DNA of 64,000 nt from contig NZ_AULL01000017.1 of the NCBI RefSeq assembly GCF_000422265.1, forward strand, positions 248,001-312,000. The letters run 5' to 3'. Shown here one piece after another: positions 36,230-45,351 of the stretch. The translations under genes were made by a program, and so were the position numbers. Each line of letters starts with the position of its first letter. Positions within the stretch are counted from its first letter, which is position 1. This DNA is from Kaistella palustris DSM 21579. GTDB taxonomy: Bacteria; Bacteroidota; Bacteroidia; Flavobacteriales; Weeksellaceae. The notes beneath the pieces were generated by a model, which made no database searches, was not told the origin of the DNA, and saw nothing but the letters and a program-made list of their open reading frames with translations.

Positions 36230-37723
36230 ATGAAAAAATATTTTTTAATAATATCCACTTTATTTTTCCTTTTCTCTACACAGTCGTGTAGCGACAGAGA
36301 TCTGGAATTATTCCCGCCAAGTCTGGATGATATCACCGACATTGCTACAGAGGCTAAATTGCAGCAGCTGCTGAACGGGGCTTATATGACGATGGGATCG
36401 GTAAGCATTTATGGTACACAGGCCATGGTTTATGGTGACCTGATGGGCGACAAAATGTTTGTCAATTCCAATCCATCTTTTCTAAGCACCTATAACTTTA
36501 ATTATAACTCAAGCCAGCAGCCGGATCTTGGTGGTTTCTACAGTGGTCTGTACGCCAGTATTGCGAACTGCAACCTCGTCATCAACAATCAGGAGGTGGC
36601 CGCAAACGCAAATGTAGTACGCTTAAAAGGCGAAGCTAAAACACTGAGAGCACTTGCTTATTTTACCTTGGTTAATTACTATTCGCCTTCCATCAGCTCC
36701 GGTCAGAATCAGGAATTTGGAGTGCCGCTTGTTCTTGGTAACTATGATGTGAACATTACACCCGCCAGAGCAACTGTTGCCGAAGTATACAGCCAGATCG
36801 TAGCAGATCTGAAAGACGGAATCAACCAGGACGATGATGCGCCCGGCACAAAGACCACTTTCAGTAAAAATGCAGCTAAGCTTTTGCTTTCACGCGTGTA
36901 TTTGAGCAGACGTGGTGCAGGAGACGCGGCGGCAGCCCTACAACTGGCAACGGAAGTTAGGGATGCTGCTAATGCAGCTTATTCAGCAGCATCTGCTTTA
37001 AATCCTTTCATTCCATCCAAGGACATTGCCGTGGCAAATTATTTCAACTATTTTGCCGGAAAAGAAGACGACCTTTATGAAAACCATCCTGAAACCCTTT
37101 GGGAACTCGATCTGAATTCGGAAACGAATAAAGTGACCGGAATTGGCGCCAATATGTCTTTGCCTGGTTATTATTACCGCCTGGATCCGAAGAAAGCATT
37201 TCTATTTAACCAGACATTCTACACCAGCTTCGCTCCGACAGATGTCCGAAGAGGAAGTGTAGCAGCCACCAGTTTGCTGACAAATGTTGGTGTGCCTACT
37301 TTAGATGATCCTAAAGGATACTGGACCAATAAATATCCGCAGATCTCAAGTGCAGGAAGGTATTACAGAAATATCAAAGTTTTGCGCTATTCTGAAGCAT
37401 TCCTCAACAGAATCGAAGCCCTGCACTTAACAGGTCAGGATGCTTTGGCACTTACTGAACTGAACCAGTTTGCCCTGTCAAGAAAAGGGTCCACTTATAC
37501 AGGAGCGAATATCCTGAATGATATCTTAACGGAAAGAAGCAAAGAATTCTACGGTGAAGGTCAAAGATTCCTCGATCTGAAACGTTATAACATTCCGCTT
37601 TCAAGACCGTCAAACTGTACAGTATGCGATCTTGCAGCTACAGATAAGTTATTTGTGTTCCCGGTATCACAGGGAGCCATGAACGCGAATCCGAACTTGA
37701 CACAGTATCCGGGATATAATTAA
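36230..37723 (+). CDS. SusD/RagB-type nutrient-binding outer-membrane lipoprotein
   Basis: A 497-residue lipoprotein partner of the preceding receptor. The signal peptide ends with STQSC (Cys20), followed by SDRDLE, again acidic as for surface-exposed lipoproteins. The TPR-like helix VVRLKGEAKTLRALAYFTLV and the C-terminal SKEFYGEGQRFLDLKRYN are characteristic. Its sequence is only loosely like the first SusD, so the two systems probably take up different ligands. A terminator lies just downstream. Confidence 0.94.
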   Translation: MKKYFLIISTLFFLFSTQSCSDRDLELFPPSLDDITDIATEAKLQQLLNGAYMTMGSVSIYGTQAMVYGDLMGDKMFVNSNPSFLSTYNFNYNSSQQPDLGGFYSGLYASIANCNLVINNQEVAANANVVRLKGEAKTLRALAYFTLVNYYSPSISSGQNQEFGVPLVLGNYDVNITPARATVAEVYSQIVADLKDGINQDDDAPGTKTTFSKNAAKLLLSRVYLSRRGAGDAAAALQLATEVRDAANAAYSAASALNPFIPSKDIAVANYFNYFAGKEDDLYENHPETLWELDLNSETNKVTGIGANMSLPGYYYRLDPKKAFLFNQTFYTSFAPTDVRRGSVAATSLLTNVGVPTLDDPKGYWTNKYPQISSAGRYYRNIKVLRYSEAFLNRIEALHLTGQDALALTELNQFALSRKGSTYTGANILNDILTERSKEFYGEGQRFLDLKRYNIPLSRPSNCTVCDLAATDKLFVFPVSQGAMNANPNLTQYPGYN

Positions 37724-37748
37724 ATTCCCGAAAACTTATATTTTCAAA

Positions 37749-37778
37749 GACTGCAGGTTTAACTGCGGTCTTTTTTTT
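37749..37778 (+). terminator. Rho-independent terminator after the second susD
   Basis: GACTGCAG (37749-37756) pairs with CTGCGGTC (37763-37770) with one G-T pair, then eight T. It closes the second SusC/SusD unit. Confidence 0.88.
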
Positions 37779-37833
37779 GCTCAGACTTCAGCCGCATGCT
37801 GCCGGCCCGGATTTTTTATTTCCTCATATTTCA

Positions 37834-37841
37834 TACATTTG
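37834..37841 (+). promoter_or_regulatory. Promoter -7 element (TACATTTG) of the porin gene
   Basis: TACATTTG fully matches TAnnTTTG and lies 17 bases before the ATG at 37859. A -33 TTG is not obvious. Confidence 0.5.
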
Positions 37842-37858
37842 TACACCAAAGTATACAA

Positions 37859-39787
37859 ATGAAATATTTTCTTCTCTGTTTTCTTTTCTACGGTTTTTTT
37901 GCCTCGGCGCAGGTCGTGAACAAAACCGATTCCAACAGAGTGAAACCGCAGGATACTCTTGTGATCGACTCCGGGCACAAGGATTCACTTACCATCTTCA
38001 AACCAACCATTTACGATTATACCTATCAGACGAGATTTTCTGAAAAGAAGATTTTCGATACTGCTTTTACCCAGGACAAAACCTTTATTTTTACGCAGTA
38101 TAACAACCGCGATAATTTTGGCAGGATACAGTTTGCAAATATAGGAGCCGGTTTTCAGCCGCTGGTCTTCGAGGTGAATACCGAGCAGAATCTCGCCCTG
38201 CTTCCCACCCGTAAATCGTTTTTTATCTTAGGCATCAACGACATTAAATATTATGATGTCAAAACACCTACTACCGCATTCATCTACCATAACTCCATGA
38301 GCAGCGGGGCGGAACTACAGTCCACATACACCCAGAATATTGGCAGGGATTTTAATTTTGCCGTGGAATATATGGGACTTCGCTCACTCGGATTTTACAA
38401 AAATTCCCTCGCGGCAAACAACAACATCATTTTTTCCGGACATTACACCTCACCGAATAAAAAGTACGAAGCGTTCGCACATTACATCCACCAAAATGTA
38501 AACAACCAGGAAAACGGTGGTGTGGCAGATATCGGTCTTTTTCTTAACGGCAGCAGTAACTTTAATAACCGTTTGAACCTTCCGGTAAATCTCAATTCTT
38601 CCGACTCCAGGTTTGCTTACCGCAGATATTATCTGAGTCACGAGTTTCGGCCTTTTGCCTCAGAAAAATTCCCGTTTAAAATACGCCATACGATCTATCA
38701 GCAGACCAACAAATATTACTATGCGCAGGGAACGGCCGAAAGTTTTTATTTTAATGAGCCTTCCGAACTGATCGATTATCCGCTTTCATCGAAAAAATAT
38801 TCGAAGGACCTGAGCAATACAGTAAGTGTGCTTTTCGATCAGACCAATTTTAAGCTCGATGCCGGCGTTCGTCATCAACTGATCAGGTTAGGAATAGGAG
38901 AGGCACTTCCCGGTTACCTCGGCATTCCACAGGAACTGTCTGAAAACAGAATTGGCGCGGTCGGTAATCTGCTCATTAAACTTTGGGATAAAGTTGAACT
39001 CAGCTCCAATCTGGAATTTTCGGGTGGCAAAGAATTCGGCAGCTATGTGAGTTCCAGGAATGTGCTGAAGTTCGAACCTATTAAGGATTATTTTGTAAAT
39101 GCCAGAGTAAACTTCCAAAGCGCCGCGCCGACTTTTAATTTACTGATCAATCCTTCCGTTTATAAAAAGCTCAATTATTACCTGGCCAATCCCAACAACG
39201 AAACGGTAACACAAATTGGAGGCGATGTGAATCTGAAATGGTTCAATACCGTGCTTTCCGGGAATTATTTCCGTATTGATAATTACACGTATCTTACTTC
39301 TGCCGGACTTCCGCAGCAAAGTTCTGCGGCACTGAACATTTCGCAGATCGGCGGCGAGGCCACATTTTCGTACGGCAAATTTCACCTGAATCCGAAGGTT
39401 CTTTTCCAAAGTGCGCTCAGTAATAAGGAACTATTCCCGATGCCAAATTTCATTGGCCGCGCCAATCTCTTCTGGCAGTCCAAAGCCTTTAAAAACGCCG
39501 CTGAAATCCAGACCGGCATCAAGGTATATTATTTTACGAAATTTGCGTCGCGCGATTTTTTCCCTGTACTGAATGAATTTGTTTTGCCCGGCGCAGACTC
39601 TTATTCGATCGGTGGCCAGCCGATTGTAGATGTATATTTTAATCTGAAAGTAAAGCGTATGTTTATCTTTATTGAAGGTCAGCATTTAAATACCACTATT
39701 TTGCAGAACAAATCCTTTGCGGCGCCAAATTATCCGATCTATGATTTCCGTCTGAATTTGGGGATAGTCTGGTACTTATTTAGTTAA
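37859..39787 (+). CDS. Putative outer-membrane porin (Porin_10-like)
   Basis: A 642-residue predicted beta-barrel protein of the outer membrane. It has a signal peptide (KYFLLCFLFYGFFASAQ) and the family N-terminal block ending in DYTYQTRFSEKKIFDTAF and QYNNRDNFGRIQFANIG. Alternating polar and aromatic strands follow, ending in YDFRLNLGIVWYLFS. Its role is probably passive diffusion or an uncharacterised transport step. The ATG at 37859 is preferred over the upstream frame start at 37796, because a -7 promoter element lies between them. Confidence 0.88.
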   Translation: MKYFLLCFLFYGFFASAQVVNKTDSNRVKPQDTLVIDSGHKDSLTIFKPTIYDYTYQTRFSEKKIFDTAFTQDKTFIFTQYNNRDNFGRIQFANIGAGFQPLVFEVNTEQNLALLPTRKSFFILGINDIKYYDVKTPTTAFIYHNSMSSGAELQSTYTQNIGRDFNFAVEYMGLRSLGFYKNSLAANNNIIFSGHYTSPNKKYEAFAHYIHQNVNNQENGGVADIGLFLNGSSNFNNRLNLPVNLNSSDSRFAYRRYYLSHEFRPFASEKFPFKIRHTIYQQTNKYYYAQGTAESFYFNEPSELIDYPLSSKKYSKDLSNTVSVLFDQTNFKLDAGVRHQLIRLGIGEALPGYLGIPQELSENRIGAVGNLLIKLWDKVELSSNLEFSGGKEFGSYVSSRNVLKFEPIKDYFVNARVNFQSAAPTFNLLINPSVYKKLNYYLANPNNETVTQIGGDVNLKWFNTVLSGNYFRIDNYTYLTSAGLPQQSSAALNISQIGGEATFSYGKFHLNPKVLFQSALSNKELFPMPNFIGRANLFWQSKAFKNAAEIQTGIKVYYFTKFASRDFFPVLNEFVLPGADSYSIGGQPIVDVYFNLKVKRMFIFIEGQHLNTTILQNKSFAAPNYPIYDFRLNLGIVWYLFS

Positions 39788-39794
39788 TATTATT

Positions 39795-41381
39795 TTGAAA
39801 AAAATCTCTACTATACCGTTTTTAGAACTCGAAAGTATTCCACTTTTGATCAAAGACTTTTTAAATGCGCAGATACCGGGGTTTGAACAGCATATTTTTA
39901 CGCCCGAAAATATAGAAGCACAGTTTCACAAAAAGGGACAATCTTTCTCTACAGAAAAGCGCGAACTTCTTTTTTCTGTTTTAAGGGAGCAGCATTCCTT
40001 AACGGGACTGTCGGAAAAGCAGCATGCAAATCTCAACGATCTCAAACAGCCGCAGACTTTCACGGTCACCACAGGGCACCAGCTTAATCTCTTCACCGGA
40101 CCGGTCTTCTTTATATACAAGATTTTACAGACCATCAAATTGGCAGAATATTTAAACGAAAAGTTTCCGGAGCGTAAAACAGTTCCCCTCTTTTGGATGG
40201 CGACCGAAGATCACGATTTTGAAGAGATCAATCATTTCCGAACAGAAAATTCTTACTACGAAACCCACGCAAACGCCGGCGGTGCTGTAGGCAGGATTAA
40301 AGTAAGCGATGACCGCTTTACCGCTGATTTTGAAAACGAATTCCGCGATTCCGTTTTCGGGACGGAGTTAGTGCTACTAATAAAAAAAGCCTATGCTAAA
40401 GGTAATACACTTTCCGTGGCCACGCGGATTTTGGTGCAGGAGCTTTTTGCAGAATACGGTCTTCTGATCCTCGACGGTGACTGTGCAGAGCTGAAAGCCG
40501 AAATGAAAACTGCTTTTAAAAATGAACTCTCAAAGCAGGAACTTTTTAATGAATCCAAAGAAACGGTAAGTTTTCTCACCGACAAATATGGAAAAGTTCA
40601 GGTGAACCCGCGCGAAATTAATTTATTTTACCTCAGCGAAACCCGCGACAGAATAGAATTTGCGCATGGGAAATACCAAATTGTTGATAAAGATATTTCC
40701 TTCACAGAAGACGAAATATTGCGTGAACTTGCCAATCATCCGGAACGTTTCAGTCCCAATGCACTGATGCGCCCGGTGTATCAGGAAACAATTTTACCGA
40801 ATCTGGCATATATCGGCGGAAATGCGGAGATCATGTACTGGCTGGAACTCAGAAAGTATTTTGAGGCGACTAACCTTCCTTTTCCCATACTTATTCCAAG
40901 GAATTCTATGCTGTTTCTTACACAGAAGATTCTGGACAATAGTGTAAAATTAGGTCTGGGAATTCCTGATTTTTTTAGAAATTTCACGTCGGTATCCAAA
41001 GATGTTTTACTTGAGAATAATCAAATCTTAGCCGAACTTGATCAGGCTGAAGAAACCCTTTCAACCCAATTTGCAAACCTCACTTCCGCCGCGGAAAAAA
41101 CCGACCAGACCTTCGGAAATCTGGTAGATGCGGAGAAAACCCGTCAGCTGAAGTCTTTTAAAAGGATGCGGAAACGCCTTCTGCGCGCAGAAAAAATCAA
41201 GCAGAACGAAAAGCTCGCACGCCTTGAAGATCTTTTCCTAAAGGTGCATCCCGGAAAGGTCTGGCAGGAAAGAGCTTATAACTTTTCGGTCTTTTACAGC
41301 GACTTCGGAAAGGAGTGGCTCCAAAATTGTTTTGAGGGACTTAACGTGCAGAATTCAGAATTAAGCATATTCGTTATTTAA
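39795..41381 (+). CDS. bshC: Bacillithiol biosynthesis cysteine-adding enzyme BshC
   Basis: BshC is the last enzyme of bacillithiol synthesis, ligating cysteine to glucosaminyl-malate. The 528-residue protein shows the Rossmann-like core: VTTGHQLNLFTGPVFFIYK, then KTVPLFWMATEDHDFEEIN, and LRPVYQETILPNLAYIGG-like RPVYQETILPNLAYIGG. A helical coiled-coil region lies near residues 410-480 (EELDQAEETL and RLLRAEKIKQ). The start is TTG, 7 bases after the porin stop; no ATG fits, and the family N-terminus KKISTIPF begins here. bshA and bshB are not in the window. Confidence 0.93.
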   Translation: MKKISTIPFLELESIPLLIKDFLNAQIPGFEQHIFTPENIEAQFHKKGQSFSTEKRELLFSVLREQHSLTGLSEKQHANLNDLKQPQTFTVTTGHQLNLFTGPVFFIYKILQTIKLAEYLNEKFPERKTVPLFWMATEDHDFEEINHFRTENSYYETHANAGGAVGRIKVSDDRFTADFENEFRDSVFGTELVLLIKKAYAKGNTLSVATRILVQELFAEYGLLILDGDCAELKAEMKTAFKNELSKQELFNESKETVSFLTDKYGKVQVNPREINLFYLSETRDRIEFAHGKYQIVDKDISFTEDEILRELANHPERFSPNALMRPVYQETILPNLAYIGGNAEIMYWLELRKYFEATNLPFPILIPRNSMLFLTQKILDNSVKLGLGIPDFFRNFTSVSKDVLLENNQILAELDQAEETLSTQFANLTSAAEKTDQTFGNLVDAEKTRQLKSFKRMRKRLLRAEKIKQNEKLARLEDLFLKVHPGKVWQERAYNFSVFYSDFGKEWLQNCFEGLNVQNSELSIFVI

Positions 41382-41392
41382 TTTTAAAGCAG

Positions 41393-41400
41393 TATTTTTG
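41393..41400 (+). promoter_or_regulatory. Promoter -7 element (TATTTTTG) of the LysM protein gene
   Basis: TATTTTTG fully matches TAnnTTTG, 18 bases before the ATG at 41419. Together with the gene gap, it indicates separate transcription from bshC. Confidence 0.45.
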
Positions 41401-41418
41401 TACCTATTAACCTAAAAG

Positions 41419-43347
41419 ATGATCAAGAAACTTTTTATTTTCTCAAGTTTAATCGCGTGTGTCGGTGCTTTTTCACAGAAAACGCATACCGTGGTGAAGG
41501 GTGATAATCCGTACAATATCTCCCGTAAATACGGGATGACGATCGATGACCTGATGAAATTAAATCCCTCTGCAAAAGACGGAATTCTGAAGATAGGCGA
41601 CGTATTGATCATCGATAAAAATGCAAAAGCTACCTCGGCAAATACAGTTTCTGCCTCTGCAACTGCAGGGTCCCCGGCAAAATTTGGTACAATTGTACTT
41701 CAGCCAAAACAAACCATTTACGGGATTACAAAACAATATCAAATTGCTGAAGCCGATCTGCGAAAGCTGAATCCTGAGTTGGATTCCCATATGAAGATTG
41801 GTGATGAAGTCACTTTGCCACTGGATAAAATCATGAAATTTGGTGGAGCCCAAACAGCGGCGACACCTGTAGCAGAAACAAAATCAGAAACTCCGGTACA
41901 AACCCAAACTACTATTACTGCGCCTGATGAAAATTCCTATGAAGTTCAGCCGAAAGACAATTATTTTAAACTTTCGCGCAAATTCAATATTTCCCAGAAA
42001 GAGCTTTTCGCTTTAAATCCCGGTTTGGAAGCTAAAGGCCTGCAGCCAGGAGATATGATCATCATTAAAGGAAATAAAACATCTGCCGTTACAGAAGCTG
42101 CTGAGCCTAAAATCACTGCAGACACACCAAAAGAAAGTTTACAGACCTACAGTACAGTTTCATCTTCCGATGATTATGTGACATATACGGTGCAAAACGG
42201 CGATACGGTCTTCGGCATATTAAACAGGTTCGGAATTTCGCTGGATGAACTTTTGACCTTGAATCCGAACCTTTCACAAGGTTTGAAAAGCGGTATGGTC
42301 CTGAAAATTAAAAAACTCGATGCCGCTTATGTAAAGAAATCCGGTGATGCGCTGAATGTGGTTTTAATGTTGCCTTTCGGATTTGATACCGGTGATTCCA
42401 AATACCGAAACCTTTCCCTGGATTTTCTGTCCGGTGCAAAACTGGCTGTCGAAAGAAGCGCTGCAAAAGGTCAGAAACTCGACATAAAGGTGATTGATGC
42501 CGGAAACGAAGCAAGCTTCAGGAATTCTTTAACACAGATCAATAAAGACAATACCGACCTGATCATTGGACCTTTCTTCAAATCGAGCGTTCTCCAGGTT
42601 CTTGATTACGTGAAAGCTTCGCAGATTCCGGTTGTGGCGCCTTTTGCAAATACGCCCGATCTTCTGGCATTCAACAACCTTATTCTCATCGAAACCAATG
42701 AAGAGGTGTACATGGACCGCCTGGTAAGCGAAGTGAAAGATGCGTATTCCGATCAGAAAATATACATTGTGGCCGATAACGGAAAGTCCCGCGCCAATTA
42801 TATGAAAGCCGAACTGGAGAAGAAACTGAAAAATCCAACGGTGATAGTGGTCAATTCGCCGCTCGACATTCAACTCGATAAAAATATGATGACCGGCCAG
42901 TCTGCGCCTGTGATCGCAATTTTGGTTAATGATGAAGACTCCGCAGGCGACTCATTCGGTAACAGGATGATCGCACTCGCACAGGAAGTTCAGGGTATTA
43001 AATCTTTCAGCATGTTCTACTCACCGATTTTCGAAAAGAAAATTGATGAACTGAGCCAGGCGAACCTGGTGTATCTTATGGACAGAAAAATAAATACCGA
43101 CGGCGATTTCGAAAAAGAAATCCTGGCAGATTATAAAAAGAAATATTGCAAGACACCTTCCAAATATTCAGTGATCGGTTTTGATGTGGTAAATGATATG
43201 CTGAGCCGTGAGAATAAGAAAGGTGAGATCTTTAAACAAATGAATAAGGTGCAGACTCAGCTTGCTACCAAATTTGAGTTTCAGAAAACAAAAACCGGCG
43301 CCTATGTAAATCAGGGCTACCGCGTGGTCCGTTTGGTTCCCAACTAA
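41419..43347 (+). CDS. Protein with four LysM repeats and a periplasmic-binding-like domain
   Basis: A 642-residue secreted protein. After a signal peptide (to about residue 19) four LysM modules are visible, near residues 22-66 (HTVVKGDNPYNISRKYGM), 90-135, 172-217 and 253-298 (YTVQNGDTVFGILNRFGI). They should bind peptidoglycan. From residue 310 to the end runs a type 1 periplasmic-binding-like fold (DALNVVLMLPFG, then NTDLIIGPFFKSSVLQVLDY). This combination is known in Bacteroidota but has no settled function; it may sense or hold a wall-linked ligand. Next is fabD, 90 bases away. Confidence 0.87.
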   Translation: MIKKLFIFSSLIACVGAFSQKTHTVVKGDNPYNISRKYGMTIDDLMKLNPSAKDGILKIGDVLIIDKNAKATSANTVSASATAGSPAKFGTIVLQPKQTIYGITKQYQIAEADLRKLNPELDSHMKIGDEVTLPLDKIMKFGGAQTAATPVAETKSETPVQTQTTITAPDENSYEVQPKDNYFKLSRKFNISQKELFALNPGLEAKGLQPGDMIIIKGNKTSAVTEAAEPKITADTPKESLQTYSTVSSSDDYVTYTVQNGDTVFGILNRFGISLDELLTLNPNLSQGLKSGMVLKIKKLDAAYVKKSGDALNVVLMLPFGFDTGDSKYRNLSLDFLSGAKLAVERSAAKGQKLDIKVIDAGNEASFRNSLTQINKDNTDLIIGPFFKSSVLQVLDYVKASQIPVVAPFANTPDLLAFNNLILIETNEEVYMDRLVSEVKDAYSDQKIYIVADNGKSRANYMKAELEKKLKNPTVIVVNSPLDIQLDKNMMTGQSAPVIAILVNDEDSAGDSFGNRMIALAQEVQGIKSFSMFYSPIFEKKIDELSQANLVYLMDRKINTDGDFEKEILADYKKKYCKTPSKYSVIGFDVVNDMLSRENKKGEIFKQMNKVQTQLATKFEFQKTKTGAYVNQGYRVVRLVPN

Positions 43348-43437
43348 TATCTCCCGCTGAGAATAATTTAACAGAAAATCATAAAACTTTTGTCCTTTAA
43401 AACGGCATATAATCTTAATATTGAGTAAATAATATAT

Positions 43438-44313
43438 ATGAAAGCACTTGTATTTCCGGGGCAGGGTTCACAGTTTGTGGGAATGGGGCAGGAACTCTAC
43501 GATTCCCGCAAAGACATAAAAGACCTGATGGAATCTGCCAATGATATTTTAGGTTTTAACATTGTGGCAGCAATGTTTAAAGGAACTGAAGAGGATCTGA
43601 AAAAAACCGAAGTTACGCAACCGGCCATATTTATTCATTCGGTTGCAGTCCTCAAAACTGTGCACGGGATCGGTGCCGCTATGGTTGCCGGACATTCCTT
43701 GGGAGAGTTTTCAGCGCTTGTGGCCAATGGTGTTCTCTCCTTTGAAGACGGATTAAAACTTGTTGCTGCACGTGCCGGTGCCATGCAGGAAGCCTGCGAT
43801 GCAAACCCAAGTTCTATGGCCGCAATTCTGGGCCTTGCCGATGAAAAAGTGGAGGAGATCTGCGCCGAAACAGAAGGAATTGTGGTTCCTGCAAACTACA
43901 ACTGTCCGGGACAACTGGTAATTTCAGGCGAAACGGCAGCAGTTCAGCTTGCTTGCGAAAAGATGAAGCAAGCCGGTGCAAAAAGAGCGCTCGTTCTGCC
44001 GGTCAATGGTGCATTCCATTCTCCGCTTATGCAGCCTGCGCAGGAAAAGCTTGCCGCTGCAATAGAAAGTACAAAGTTCCGCCCTGCGATGATCCCCGTG
44101 TACCAGAATATATCTACAACGGCGGTTACGGATTCCGAAGAAATTAAAAAAAATCTTATCGCGCAACTTACCGGCCCAGTAAAATGGACACAGTCTGTGC
44201 GGAATATGATCAAAGATGGAGCAGGACATTTTATAGAAGTAGGTCCGGGAAAAACTTTACAGGGACTTATTAAAAAAATCAACGCCGAAGTTTCGGTATC
44301 TTCAGCAATTTAA
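43438..44313 (+). CDS. fabD: Malonyl-CoA:ACP transacylase
   Basis: FabD loads malonyl groups from CoA to the acyl carrier protein for fatty-acid synthesis in the cytoplasm. At 291 residues it has normal length. It opens with VFPGQGSQFVGMG, has the nucleophile Ser87 in GHSLGEF, a conserved arginine in AARAGAMQ and the catalytic histidine in GAFHSPLM. The GPGKTLQGLIKKI end is also typical. The GHMP kinase follows after 5 bases, so they are probably cotranscribed. There are no other fatty-acid genes nearby. Confidence 0.96.
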   Translation: MKALVFPGQGSQFVGMGQELYDSRKDIKDLMESANDILGFNIVAAMFKGTEEDLKKTEVTQPAIFIHSVAVLKTVHGIGAAMVAGHSLGEFSALVANGVLSFEDGLKLVAARAGAMQEACDANPSSMAAILGLADEKVEEICAETEGIVVPANYNCPGQLVISGETAAVQLACEKMKQAGAKRALVLPVNGAFHSPLMQPAQEKLAAAIESTKFRPAMIPVYQNISTTAVTDSEEIKKNLIAQLTGPVKWTQSVRNMIKDGAGHFIEVGPGKTLQGLIKKINAEVSVSSAI

Positions 44314-44318
44314 AATAC

Positions 44319-45227
44319 ATGGCGGGTAGAATTTTTTCACCGGGAAAATTATTGCTCACTTCAGAATACGTCGTTCTCGATGGCGCTTTGGCTCTTGCCC
44401 TTCCTACAAAATGGGGGCAGGAGTTTTTTTATGAAGAAATTGAAGACGGCCGCTCACTGATCAGCTGGACAGCCATGCATAAATGCGTGCCCTGGCTGCA
44501 AGCAGAAATCGACTACCGGCACGGAAAAGTCCTGTCGACCAACCTTCCCGACAGCGCAGCTTTTATACTCAAAGTTTTATTGCAGATCAAAGAAACTTCA
44601 GGTGCACAACTTCAGAAAGATTCGTCATATTCGCTCACTACAAATCTCCAGTTCCCGCCCGATTATGGTTTGGGCAGCAGTTCAACATTAATGAACAATC
44701 TGGCAGAATGGGCAGAAACAGATCCTTTTGTGCTTAATGAAATATGTCTGGGCGGCAGCGGCTATGATATTGCCGTAGCCAAAGCGCGCAAAGCTGTCCT
44801 TTATCAAAACTTGGGTTCAGAGCGGAAAACCGAAACGCTGAAATATAATCCGGTTTTCAAAAACGAATTGATCTTTATTCACCTCAACCAGAAACAGAAC
44901 AGCCGGGATGGGATAAAACTTTACAGAGAAAAAACCGCCTCATCCTCATTTATTTCTGAATTTTCTGAGCTTACGCATCAAATTGTTCAAGCATACAATC
45001 TGCAGGACTTTTCAGATTTAATGGCGTTTCATGAAGAGAAACTTAGTGACTTTCTGGGTATGGAAACTGTAAAGCAAAAGCACTTCAGCGATTGTCCTGT
45101 TTTTGTGAAGAGTTTGGGCGCATGGGGCGGCGATTTTGTGATGAGTACGAAATTCCCGGGTTACGAAAACTACTTTTGGGCTAAAGGTTTCAGTACAGTA
45201 TTCGACTGGAAAGGCTTGATTTTATGA
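44319..45227 (+). CDS. GYDIA-type GHMP kinase family protein
   Basis: A 302-residue GHMP-superfamily protein that phosphorylates an unknown metabolite, perhaps a mevalonate-pathway intermediate. The ATP-binding motif PPDYGLGSSSTLMNNLAEW and the defining GGSGYDIAVAKARKAVLYQ are visible, as is the start FSPGKLLLTSEYVVLDGALAL. The family is found in Bacteroidota. A phosphorylated substrate has not been assigned from sequence; isoprenoid metabolism is a common guess because of similarity to mevalonate kinases. It follows fabD by 5 bases. Confidence 0.85.
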   Translation: MAGRIFSPGKLLLTSEYVVLDGALALALPTKWGQEFFYEEIEDGRSLISWTAMHKCVPWLQAEIDYRHGKVLSTNLPDSAAFILKVLLQIKETSGAQLQKDSSYSLTTNLQFPPDYGLGSSSTLMNNLAEWAETDPFVLNEICLGGSGYDIAVAKARKAVLYQNLGSERKTETLKYNPVFKNELIFIHLNQKQNSRDGIKLYREKTASSSFISEFSELTHQIVQAYNLQDFSDLMAFHEEKLSDFLGMETVKQKHFSDCPVFVKSLGAWGGDFVMSTKFPGYENYFWAKGFSTVFDWKGLIL

Positions 45228-45307
45228 GTCGTTTTCCTTTGTAACCGGTGGTCCGCGGGTGGTGACGAATATCATTGCATGTCTTTCTTCTGCCACTGAA
45301 TAATTCG

Positions 45308-45315
45308 TTAAATTT
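45308..45315 (+). promoter_or_regulatory. Promoter -7 element (TAAATTTG) of pckA
   Basis: TAAATTTG matches TAnnTTTG, 36 bases before the pckA ATG at 45352. No clear -33 TTG at the expected distance. Confidence 0.4.
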
Positions 45316-45351
45316 GTTTTTCACAAAAAAAATAGTAATTAAACAGACGTT

